Source: an uncultured Clostridia bacterium (GTDB lineage Bacteria > Bacillota > Clostridia > Oscillospirales > Acutalibacteraceae). From it: a stretch of DNA of 64,000 nucleotides. The notes beneath the pieces are model-generated. The model was not told the origin of the DNA. It saw only the letters and a program-made list of their open reading frames with translations, and made no database searches. This document shows positions 8,823 through 16,470 of this stretch, piece after piece. The stretch lies in the NCBI GenBank assembly GCA_946407065.1, contig CAMJMQ010000004.1:62001-126000 (forward strand), in the 5' to 3' direction. The first letter of the stretch is position 1, and each line of letters opens with the position of its first letter. Position numbers and translations under genes: made by a program.

Positions 8823-9071
8823 GTCAACTAAAACGTGTCAACCGAGGGTAAAGACTTTTTAAACCAACACGGTTTGTCCCCTTTAGGTATTTTATTATTT
8901 TTCTTACTATTATTGGTTTACATGGTTTACAAACACAGAGAAACCTACTAAACATCAGGCTTTCTGATGTCAACCGCCCTGTCAACCGAACGTCAACCGA
9001 GTTGTCAACTCAGAGAGTTTACCAGGTCAATCAAACGGAAGATCGTCATCAGGTGTGATTGAATTGTCAAC
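8823..9071. repeat. Iteron-like array of GTCAAC(CG)
   Basis: Seven same-strand copies of GTCAAC at 8823, 8837, 8969, 8981, 8992, 9004 and 9066, most extended to GTCAACCG. The four at 8969-9009 are spaced 11-12 bases, about one helical turn. They lie at and just beyond the 3' end of the helicase gene in a spacer with AT-rich stretches (8880-8945), the pattern of a replication-origin or regulator binding region. Confidence 0.5.
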
Positions 9072-10412
9072 CAACGGTTGTTCTTTAATTCGCTCCCAAC
9101 CTTTTTGTGAACCGTACTTGGCATAGCGCTTCGGATTCTTGTAGGCAACCCAGCCCTTAATAGTGCCGTTGGCAATACCGGTGTTCATGATCTCGCAAAT
9201 CTCGCGCGTATCCCACGCGGCTGGCTGATTGAACGTGTTGCCGAGCGCCTCGGCGTAGAGCATCTTGGAGCACACCCGATCACCGGTGAAGTCCTCTAAG
9301 AAAGCGTAGATCATTCCGGCTTGCGTATCTTCCTGCATAAAGTCTTGTTGCTGAGCCCGTAGGCTGTTTTCCAACTCCGCCGTAAAGGAAAGCTTGTAGT
9401 CACCGCTGCGATAGATCACCATCGCCTCCGCCCACATTTGATCAATATAGGCGCGTGATGATTTTTCATCCGCAAGGATATGTATCTCGGCGCGTTCGGG
9501 ATACACATTCACGGGAATAAACCGCCGATTGCCTGTCCGATCTCTTGGTAAAAAGTCCTGACGGTTCGTCGTCCCGGCAAAGACGCATTGGCGCAGCCTG
9601 TCCGCAGGGTGGGTCTCATACGGCACCTTGTAGGTCTCCTTCTGACGGCTGAGAAAGGACTTGATCCCCTCGATGCTCTTGGTGTTCGCTGTCGCCATCA
9701 TCTCGCTCATCTCGATGATCCAGTGACCTTGCAGCTTGCGGTAGACGTTCTCGTCGTCAAGATTGCGCAGATCGTCCGAGAACCACTCGTCGCGTATCGC
9801 CATAAAGCGGAAGAATGTACTTTTTCCCGCGCCCTGACCGCCGACCAAGCAGAGCATGGTTTCAAATTTACACCCGGGATGGAAGGCTCGGTGGATTGCC
9901 CCGAGCATAAACAGTTTTAAAGCTTGATAGTTATATTCGCTCTCCTCGCTTCCTAAGAAACGGTGTAGTGCGTATCTAATCCTCTCTTTCCCATCCCATT
10001 GGAGTTGATCGAGATAATTCCGAATCGGATGATAACAGTTTTCGTTGGCAACGATGTCTATAGCCTTTAGCGCCTTGTTCTCATTCGTCAGACCGTAGTT
10101 TTCTTCGAGATATAGCAGCAGATAATTCATATCTGTATCGGTAATCGTAGAACCTGTTCGCTTCCACCACAGCGGCTTGACGATATCTACCCTTTCAGTC
10201 AACAGATTTTTCGCGATAGCGCCCCGTAGCTTAGGATCGTTTTTCAGAACCTTGACACAATTACCGATGCTATTCTTGACGCCGCCCTTTTGGTATGCTT
10301 CAAGGGATTCCTTGATCTGTTCCATTGATTGATGATTGTTTGTATTGGTCGTGTTCTTATCTCCCCTCAATAGTTTTATGATGTTGGAGTTGTTGATTAG
10401 GTTCGCGGTCAC
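9027..10412 (-). CDS. VapE-like (virulence-associated E) P-loop helicase/ATPase of the mobile element
   Basis: Up to 461 residues. The core has Walker A GGQGAGKSTFFR (near residue 190), an acidic stretch HWIIEMSEMM as candidate Walker B, and AGTTNRQDFLPRDRTGNRRF, the sensor/arginine-finger region of VapE/DUF5906-type superfamily 3-like helicases. Such proteins drive replication initiation of phage satellites and integrative elements. The start is uncertain: the GTG at 10412 overlaps the relaxase gene by 56 bases with a weak site; the ATG at 10325 has no clear site. The C terminus is acidic (DDDLPFD). It lies in the order relaxase, VapE, small ORF, recombinase on one strand. Confidence 0.85.
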   Translation of the reverse strand: MTANLINNSNIIKLLRGDKNTTNTNNHQSMEQIKESLEAYQKGGVKNSIGNCVKVLKNDPKLRGAIAKNLLTERVDIVKPLWWKRTGSTITDTDMNYLLLYLEENYGLTNENKALKAIDIVANENCYHPIRNYLDQLQWDGKERIRYALHRFLGSEESEYNYQALKLFMLGAIHRAFHPGCKFETMLCLVGGQGAGKSTFFRFMAIRDEWFSDDLRNLDDENVYRKLQGHWIIEMSEMMATANTKSIEGIKSFLSRQKETYKVPYETHPADRLRQCVFAGTTNRQDFLPRDRTGNRRFIPVNVYPERAEIHILADEKSSRAYIDQMWAEAMVIYRSGDYKLSFTAELENSLRAQQQDFMQEDTQAGMIYAFLEDFTGDRVCSKMLYAEALGNTFNQPAAWDTREICEIMNTGIANGTIKGWVAYKNPKRYAKYGSQKGWERIKEQPLVDNSITPDDDLPFD

Positions 10413-11835
10413 CGATTACTCGATCTACTTGATAACGAACCATACGGAGCTTTGCCAGATCCTCTTTCAGTGGATTGTATTGCGCTCTCAGTCCGGCATA
10501 TTCCGCTCGAAGATCGTCATACTTGCGTTGCCACTCCTTGACGTTGATCGGTTCACCTTTCAGCTCCTCGGTCAGCACACGGCGGACAGCATAAAACTGC
10601 CGCAGCTCGGAGTCGTGATCGCTTTTATATTTCTCGCGCGGTTTCTTCCATTTGAAGCTGTTCAGCTCGTCATAGATCGGCTTTAAGCGATGATAAATCT
10701 CGGCGCTGCGGATCAACTCACGGAGCTGTTCCATACGTTTAGATTTCGCTCTCATACTGCCTTTCAGCGTTTCAAACGAAGCATCCAAAGCAGATAACCG
10801 CAATTGCAATTCGTCCACAGTCAAAAGATGATTGTCGCGCAAATAGTTGATGACCTCCGTCATCCTTTTCAGGTTTCCGACCTTGCCTTTCTGACTGTAT
10901 GCGTCTGAGCTTCGCTTGACATAATAGTCCGTCAGAAGCTCCACAAGATTCGGCGTTTGCGGCTTTGATAGTTTCTCCCTGACCTCTGCGAGCCATGAGA
11001 ACAGAGATTTGATTTTCTTTGTGACGTCGCATATCAGCCGGTTGGTCGCCTTGATCCAGCGGTTCAACTCACCCTTATCTGTTTTGATCCCCTTTGCTTC
11101 CATCTGACGGACGGTCGGCCCCTCATGGATGGTTGGGATCAGATCAAGCCCCTGACGTTCATAAGAACGGTGGTCGATCCGCTCAGTGATCCCATTTCGC
11201 TCAAATGCATCGTTCACCATCTCGCACCACGCTTTGCGCCATGCTTCCAAGGTTTCTGGAGTGTGCCAGTCGGTAGTTGCCACAGCGTTGAACTTCGGCT
11301 TGCCGTTACTGTCAAGAACCGGATCGCCGTTTTTAACGACCAAGTATTCTCGTTTCTGTTTTTGTCCCCATGTGCCGTCGGGATTGATCGGGCGCATGGT
11401 CGTCAGCACATGAAAGTGTGGATTAGGAATACCGCCGTCGCCCTTGTCCGGCTGATGGATCGCAAGGTCGGCGACCATGCCTTTATCCACAAAGCACCGT
11501 TGCACAAACTCTCTCGCCAGCTCGATATTCTCCTCCATTGTCAACTCGTTTTGCAGGGCGATATCGAAACTGTACGCAAGCTGCGCTTTTTTGTGTCGTT
11601 CGGCGTGTTCCACAGCATTCCATAAGGTCGCCCGATCTTGATATTCGGACGGAGCGTGTGGCGGTAAGATAATCTCGGAATAGATGACGCCCCCTTTCTT
11701 TGTGTAGTCGCTGTACTCGCCGTAGTAATCGCTGTACAGCCTTTCTCCGGCTCGGTACGCAGCGGCGGCAATAGCGCTTTGTCCGGCGCTGCGTTTGATT
11801 TGCTTCACACAGAAATGATAGAGTGCGATACTCAG
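10357..11835 (-). CDS. mobL: MobA/MobL-family relaxase (MOBQ type)
   Basis: About 492 residues. The relaxase domain (first ~200 residues) has the family's SAGQSAIAAAAYRAGERL region, the histidine metal triad region NPHFHVLTTMRP, and ALAYSFDIAL-like strands. It would nick one strand at oriT and pilot it during conjugative transfer by a helper element. The long C-terminal half is helical and charged (about 280-480). The reading frame upstream of the GTG at 11808 continues with ALYHF, the first conserved strand of this family, so translation most likely begins at a non-ATG codon, CTG at 11835, overlapping the stop of the DUF3847 gene and preceded by AGAGGA. No type IV secretion genes are present, hence mobilizable rather than self-transmissible. 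Confidence 0.9.
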   Translation of the reverse strand: MSIALYHFCVKQIKRSAGQSAIAAAAYRAGERLYSDYYGEYSDYTKKGGVIYSEIILPPHAPSEYQDRATLWNAVEHAERHKKAQLAYSFDIALQNELTMEENIELAREFVQRCFVDKGMVADLAIHQPDKGDGGIPNPHFHVLTTMRPINPDGTWGQKQKREYLVVKNGDPVLDSNGKPKFNAVATTDWHTPETLEAWRKAWCEMVNDAFERNGITERIDHRSYERQGLDLIPTIHEGPTVRQMEAKGIKTDKGELNRWIKATNRLICDVTKKIKSLFSWLAEVREKLSKPQTPNLVELLTDYYVKRSSDAYSQKGKVGNLKRMTEVINYLRDNHLLTVDELQLRLSALDASFETLKGSMRAKSKRMEQLRELIRSAEIYHRLKPIYDELNSFKWKKPREKYKSDHDSELRQFYAVRRVLTEELKGEPINVKEWQRKYDDLRAEYAGLRAQYNPLKEDLAKLRMVRYQVDRVIGDREPNQQLQHHKTIEGR

Positions 11836-12173
11836 TCACCGTCCTCTGTATCGAGGTAGTTGTCCGTTGCGTAAGCGACAAGTTCTTGAACGGAAGTCAG
11901 CCGGAATATCCGCTCAGCTAAGAAGTAAAATGCTTTTGGAGATAACTCTTTTACCTTTGGCTCAATACTCTCGACCATAGCTCCGAGGGTAATCAATCGG
12001 TGATTACGCTTTTTGCGTTCGCTTCCTTTTAGAAACTTCGCACGGTTTTGCAGTCGAATCAGCTTATGCTGTTCCTGTTCAAGCTGTCGCTCGGTTGCTT
12101 CGCATTGCTTTTCCAATGCTTTTGATTTGTCTTTCAGATTTCCACTCTCCTTTGAATTTAGGGTTAGCCGCAT
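11832..12173 (-). CDS. DUF3847-like small protein, relaxase partner
   Basis: Up to 113 residues, strongly helical and basic in the first half (KALEKQCEATERQLEQEQHKL, LQNRAKFLKGSERKKRNHRLITLGAM). The sequence LKGSERKKRNHRLITLGAMVES matches my memory of the DUF3847 family found directly upstream of MobA/MobL relaxase genes. A likely role is an accessory factor at oriT or a regulator of transfer, but no function is proven. The exact start is unclear: the ATG at 12173 has no strong site, while AAGGAG lies a few codons inside. Its last codons overlap the relaxase start, so the two are translationally coupled. Confidence 0.75.
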   Translation of the reverse strand: MRLTLNSKESGNLKDKSKALEKQCEATERQLEQEQHKLIRLQNRAKFLKGSERKKRNHRLITLGAMVESIEPKVKELSPKAFYFLAERIFRLTSVQELVAYATDNYLDTEDGD

Positions 12174-12594
12174 ACGCGGCGCAACGGTTCCCTTGTACGG
12201 AACTGTGCGAACGAAAGCTTTTCAAAAAAGCCTCCTCGCAGAGCGCACATACTAAAATCGAAAGATTGATGTATAGAAGTGCGCCCTTACTCCGTAAGGG
12301 ATTTAGTTTGCCGTTCTACCCGGGAGCCGTTGTCCTACCCCCTGTCTCAGGGGCGTATCCCGGCATTGGTACGCTGAATGCGATACTTCGCCTGCCGGTC
12401 ATATCCTCCCGGACGGTCATTCAATTGTGAATGCAGTCCAATTGGCGAACCACTGTCTCTATTCTACTCACAAAGTTCAAAATTCCGAAAATCTTGCCAA
12501 ATCTGCAACTTTTTTCTCGTTCGACATCTTTCGATTAACAAATCTGCAATTCAGAAGTATCATTAAATCGAAAAAATACGAGGAGGCGTATATT
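12174..12594. other. Divergent control/transfer region between relaxase operon and XRE gene
   Basis: About 420 bp without a gene. It holds a CGCCGCGTATGCGG-type inverted repeat (~12166-12182), the oriT nick region, a CCCGGGAGCC...CCCCTGTCTCAGGGG hairpin (~12318-12352), and two direct copies of AAATCTGCAA (12499-12508 and 12540-12549) in front of the XRE gene that could be its operators. Confidence 0.55.
12277..12300 (+). other. oriT nick region, MOBQ/RSF1010-like
   Basis: AAGTGCGCCCTTAC followed by an inverted repeat CCCTTAC-TCC-GTAAGGG. The AAGTGCGCCCT core is the well-known nick sequence recognised by MobA/MobL (Q-type) relaxases such as those of RSF1010 and pIP501. It lies just upstream of the DUF3847-relaxase operon and in front of the divergent XRE gene. 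Confidence 0.8.
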
Positions 12595-13386
12595 ATGCCA
12601 TTATTACCCGGAACGCCCGGAGAGCGAATCTCCGATCTGTGCAACGGCAGACACATTTCGCAAAAGGAATTGGCAAAGAGGATCGGCGTGTCCGCTCCGC
12701 AGCTGAGCCGCATCGTCAGCGGTGAAACGAAAACGCTCAGCAGCGATATCCTGATCGCCGTCGCCAAAGAGTTTAAGGTATCTTCTGATTACATACTGGG
12801 ATTATCCGAGGTCAGCGCTCGCAAAAGCTATGATATATTTGAAATAGGTTTTTCAGAAGGAGCCGCAAAAGGACTTGTGACCGGTGCGGTGGATATGGAG
12901 ATCCTCAATCGACTGTTGGAGCACAAGAACTTTCCGAAACTGACAAATCTGATCCGTATTTACTTCAAGGATACGGCGGCGAGAGGAATCATGGCACGCA
13001 ATCAGATCATCGATATGGCGACCGCCTCATTATCCGATTTTGTCAAAGAGCATCCGGACAAGCGAGCAGAGGTACGAGAGGATCTGCAATTCATGAGCGC
13101 TCAAAAGCTCGGCAAGCATGAAGCAGAGATCGAAAAGATCAAAAGCATATTCCTGTCGATCCTACGAGACATAAAAAAAGACATAGATGGCGGAAAGCAG
13201 ACCGAAAAGACTGCCACCGCCGCTATGCTTCAAGGCGTTCAAGACGAAATAAAAGAACGCGGCACGGAACACCTTTCAAAAGATGACGTCGCGGATATTG
13301 TCGTAAATCAATTTGGTTTGGCTTCCAAAATGAATGAAAAATCCATCAGCCTATTCAAAAAGCTGATGAAAGGAATGATGAAATAG
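12595..13386 (+). CDS. XRE-family transcriptional regulator of the mobile element
   Basis: A 263-residue regulator. The ATG at 12595 is chosen over upstream in-frame starts because GAGGAGG precedes it. Residues ~8-70 form a Cro/C1-type helix-turn-helix (ISQKELAKRIGVSAPQLSRIVSGETKTLSSDILIAVAKEF, read in two parts). The long C-terminal half is helical and has no recognised enzyme motif, though it could sense a signal or oligomerise. It is divergent from the relaxase operon, so it probably controls transfer and its own expression. A strong terminator follows. Confidence 0.85.
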   Translation: MPLLPGTPGERISDLCNGRHISQKELAKRIGVSAPQLSRIVSGETKTLSSDILIAVAKEFKVSSDYILGLSEVSARKSYDIFEIGFSEGAAKGLVTGAVDMEILNRLLEHKNFPKLTNLIRIYFKDTAARGIMARNQIIDMATASLSDFVKEHPDKRAEVREDLQFMSAQKLGKHEAEIEKIKSIFLSILRDIKKDIDGGKQTEKTATAAMLQGVQDEIKERGTEHLSKDDVADIVVNQFGLASKMNEKSISLFKKLMKGMMK

Positions 13387-13422
13387 AGTGCTAAATTGAA
13401 TAGAATATCTATTAATGTAGCG

Positions 13423-13454
13423 AACAACGGCAGGGAGAAATCCCTGCCGTTGTT
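13423..13454 (+). terminator. Strong terminator after the XRE gene
   Basis: AACAACGGCAGGGA and its exact complement TCCCTGCCGTTGTT form a 14-bp stem with a GAAA loop, followed by TTAT. It may mark the right end of the mobilizable element's gene set. Confidence 0.85.
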
Positions 13455-13492
13455 TTATCGTATTATTCGTCTTAGTCAGCTTTGATACGTTC

Positions 13493-13522
13493 CTAAAACG
13501 TCCATATCTCAGCCGTATCGCA
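13493..13522 (+). repeat. 30-bp direct repeat, left copy
   Basis: CTAAAACGTCCATATCTCAG plus CCGTATCGCA. The right copy at 31932-31961 differs at two positions. Weaker similarity extends ~80 bp further downstream. Each copy lies a few hundred bases upstream of an AAA/DUF4143 ATPase gene. Confidence 0.75.
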
Positions 13523-13778
13523 CAAAATCGCAAAACTAATGAAATTAGCCTACTTTTTCATTTTTGCTCCCCAAAACGCGAATATGGAGACCGTATGAAA
13601 CTCCGGACAGCGCCTTCAAGTGCTGTTTTAAGGTATTACAATATTGTCTGCTTGTAATGCTGAAAGTGTAAAAAACAGTATAAAGCAATTCTGACCCACA
13701 GTGAATTAAACCGCGTATTATGCGGGAGTGCAAGGCTATTCAAACTGCGTATTATTAAATATTTTACCTATAATTATA

Positions 13779-13807
13779 TTGCGTATTATTGGGATGTGTG
13801 ATATAAT
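13779..13807 (+). promoter_or_regulatory. Promoter of the first AAA/DUF4143 ATPase
   Basis: TTGCGT (13779-13784), 17-base spacer, TATAAT (13802-13807), 22 bases before the chosen ATG; the leader is therefore very short. Confidence 0.7.
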
Positions 13808-13829
13808 CTGGCTGAGAGGAGTTGTTCCT

Positions 13830-15188
13830 ATGATTTTTCGCAGAAAAATATATGATAAGCTGTTACAGTGGAAAGAAAAAACTGCTGATGAAAAAGCGCT
13901 GATGATCGAGGGCGCTCGCCGAATCGGCAAATCTACGATTGTGGAAGAATTCGGCAGACATGAATATAAAAGCTATCTGTTAATTGACTTCAACGATGTC
14001 AGTCAGGTAGTCAAGGACGCCTTTGAAAAGTATCTGAACGACCTTGACACCTTCTTTATGATCCTGTCGACCGAGTACAATAAGACGCTCTATCCGTACG
14101 AATCGCTGATCATCTTCGACGAGGTGCAGCAGTATCCCAAGGCGCGTCAGTCGGTCAAGAAGCTGGTCAAGGACGGACGCTATCACTATCTTGAGACCGG
14201 CTCGCTGATCTCCATCAAGGAGAATGTCAAGGACATCACCATCCCCTCCGAGGAGCGTAAGTTGCGAATGTATCCGATGGATTTTCCGGAGTTCTGTTGG
14301 GCGCTGGGCGACGATAAAATGCTCGACTACATCCAAACTTGTTTTCAACAAAAAAAGTCGCTTGAAGATGATCTGCACCATAAGGCGATGATGCTCTTTA
14401 AGCAGTATATTCTGGTCGGCGGCATGCCGAAAGCCGTGGCAAAGTATCTGGAAAACAACAGGAGCTTTGCAGCGGCAGACGAAGAGAAGCGTGATATCCT
14501 CACGCTGTACCGCAACGATATCAGCAAGGCTGACGTCAAATATCGCTCGCGTATCGCTTCTATCTTCGATCAGATACCGGCGTTTCTCTCTCAGCACGAG
14601 AAGCGTGTGAAGCTCTCTAACATCGAGAGCAATTCGACATTCCCGATGTATCAGGACACCTTCTTCTGGCTGGGCGATTCGATGATCGCGAACGAGTGTT
14701 TCAACTGCTCCGATCCAAATGTCGGGCTGTCACTCAACGAAGACAGGACTTATGTAAAGTGTTATATGGGCGATACAGGGCTATTGGTCAGCCACGCTTT
14801 TTCTGAGCCGGAGATCGCCGATGGTGAGCTGTATAAGACGATCCTCCACGACAATCTGTCGATCAACGAAGGTATGATCTTTGAAAATGCGATCGCGCAA
14901 CAGTTGGTCAGCAACGGCTATCCCCTGTTCTTCTATACGCGATACAACTATGAGAAGCATCGTAACGATATCGAGATCGACTTCTTGATCTCTAACGGCA
15001 GCAAGCTCAAGCCAAAGATCTATCCGATCGAAGTCAAATCCGGTAAGCGCTACACCACCAAATCGCTTGATAAGTTTGCGGAAACATTCCACAACCGCAT
15101 CGGCGAAGCGTATATCATTCACACAAAGAACCTGTCAAAGCAAAATGATGTCCTCTGTATCCCGGCATATATGGCATATTGTTTGTAA
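13830..15188 (+). CDS. AAA (AAA_14) ATPase with C-terminal DUF4143 nuclease-like domain, copy 1
   Basis: A 452-residue protein. The ATG at 13830 follows GAGAGGAG; upstream in-frame starts lie before the promoter. Walker A is GARRIGKST (near residue 29), Walker B LIIFDEVQ (near 95). The C-terminal part carries EIDFLISNG ... YPIEVKSG, the acidic/lysine pattern of the PD-(D/E)XK-like DUF4143 domain. Such proteins are common in bacterial accessory regions; many are suspected conflict or toxin-antitoxin-type components, but no reaction is established. It resembles the 429-residue gene at 32504-33793 in layout and shares a diverged leader with it, so the two probably arose by duplication or by repeated acquisition. 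Confidence 0.88.
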   Translation: MIFRRKIYDKLLQWKEKTADEKALMIEGARRIGKSTIVEEFGRHEYKSYLLIDFNDVSQVVKDAFEKYLNDLDTFFMILSTEYNKTLYPYESLIIFDEVQQYPKARQSVKKLVKDGRYHYLETGSLISIKENVKDITIPSEERKLRMYPMDFPEFCWALGDDKMLDYIQTCFQQKKSLEDDLHHKAMMLFKQYILVGGMPKAVAKYLENNRSFAAADEEKRDILTLYRNDISKADVKYRSRIASIFDQIPAFLSQHEKRVKLSNIESNSTFPMYQDTFFWLGDSMIANECFNCSDPNVGLSLNEDRTYVKCYMGDTGLLVSHAFSEPEIADGELYKTILHDNLSINEGMIFENAIAQQLVSNGYPLFFYTRYNYEKHRNDIEIDFLISNGSKLKPKIYPIEVKSGKRYTTKSLDKFAETFHNRIGEAYIIHTKNLSKQNDVLCIPAYMAYCL

Positions 15189-15407
15189 GCAAAAAAGATA
15201 TATCAATTCATGGAACAATTATTCTTATAGATAATATTTATGCGTTCATATGCTGTTCACATTTTTGTTTATTAAAAACTGTATACTTTAAACAAATAAT
15301 CATAATAAATTAAGAATATTATTGAGTTGTTTTTGGCTATTTAAAATGTTAATATTATACTAATAGATTATTAGTAAATACAAATAATAGCAATAGGGGT
15401 TTTAGCT

Positions 15408-16469
15408 ATGGATTATTACAAAAAACAGGATGGATTAAAATATACGCTTCAATGCCGTAATAATGGCAGTTCATCATTTGAAGATGGAAGGGAATTCCCA
15501 AAACCTAGTTTTGATTACACTAAAACATTTTATAATATTGAAGAGTTTCTAAATACTAAATATCATCCAAATGTAAACTTGGGATCTGCAATTAGCGGGG
15601 ATGGATTATTAACGGATCACGGTGTCGCGCATGTTCAAGACGTGATTAGACACGCCAGAGATATTATCACTGACGTCAATCAATTAACAGGATACGAAAT
15701 ATATATCCTGTTATTAGCCATCCATTTTCATGATGTCGGCAACATTAACGGAAGAAAAGATCATGAAAAGAAAATTGCTGATATTATTGATGAGTTAGAC
15801 GATAAACTCCCATTATCAATTCCCGAGAAGCAATTCATTTTTGATATTGCAACTGCACATGGAGGATACTTTGAAGGCAATGATAAAGATACAATAAAGC
15901 ATATTACTGCTGATGATGTATATGCAAATGTTAAGATTCGTCCCAAAATCCTTGCTGCAATTCTCCGATTTGCAGATGAAATCTCAGATGATTTTTCAAG
16001 GTCAGATGTTCCGGTTGATATTCCAAAAGCAAATGAGATATACCATGAGTATTCTAAAACGTTAGATCCAATAAGTGTTATCGGAGACACAATCCGATTT
16101 CATTATAGAATACCAATCAGCATGACACGGATAAAGATAGGAAAGAATAATGGTGAAGAATTCTTGTATGATGAAATTCTTGAAAGGCTCGCTAAATGCA
16201 TGAGGGAACTTGAATACTGCAAAAAGTATTCAAATGGACTTATCAAACCGAATTCTCTTTCTGTCGCAATCGATTTCATTGAAGATAGTTCATTTCGAAT
16301 AAAACAAGGGGCTGGAGATAGCTTTAAGCTTTCTCTTCAAGGTTATCCTGATAGTTCGATACATAAGTTGTCAACATATATGGAAGTTCAAAATGACTTA
16401 TTACATTCAACAAAGCCATTAAAGTATAAAGATGGTAAAGAATTGAGCCAAATAAAATGGGAGGAATAA
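15408..16469 (+). CDS. HD-domain phosphohydrolase (HD-CE-like), gene 1 of an accessory cassette
   Basis: A 353-residue protein. An HD metal site is visible: LLTDHGVAHVQDVI (first His region, near residue 70), HFHDVGN (HD pair, near 107), TAHGG (near 150) and RFADEISDD (last Asp, near 187). Spacing and the HGxxH start resemble the HD-CE group described in bacterial conflict systems, which also resembles HD domains that cut nucleotides; I am less sure of the subgroup than of the HD fold. The C-terminal third has no recognised motif. AT-rich, unlike the backbone. Its stop is followed within 1 base by the next ATG through a GGGAGGAATAAA ribosome site, so the cassette is tightly coupled. Confidence 0.82.
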   Translation: MDYYKKQDGLKYTLQCRNNGSSSFEDGREFPKPSFDYTKTFYNIEEFLNTKYHPNVNLGSAISGDGLLTDHGVAHVQDVIRHARDIITDVNQLTGYEIYILLLAIHFHDVGNINGRKDHEKKIADIIDELDDKLPLSIPEKQFIFDIATAHGGYFEGNDKDTIKHITADDVYANVKIRPKILAAILRFADEISDDFSRSDVPVDIPKANEIYHEYSKTLDPISVIGDTIRFHYRIPISMTRIKIGKNNGEEFLYDEILERLAKCMRELEYCKKYSNGLIKPNSLSVAIDFIEDSSFRIKQGAGDSFKLSLQGYPDSSIHKLSTYMEVQNDLLHSTKPLKYKDGKELSQIKWEE

Positions 16470-16470
16470 A

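Noticed and set aside
8823..9071. CRISPR array
   Set aside because: The repeated unit is only 6-8 bases and spacing is irregular; no 25-40 base repeats and no cas genes anywhere in the window.
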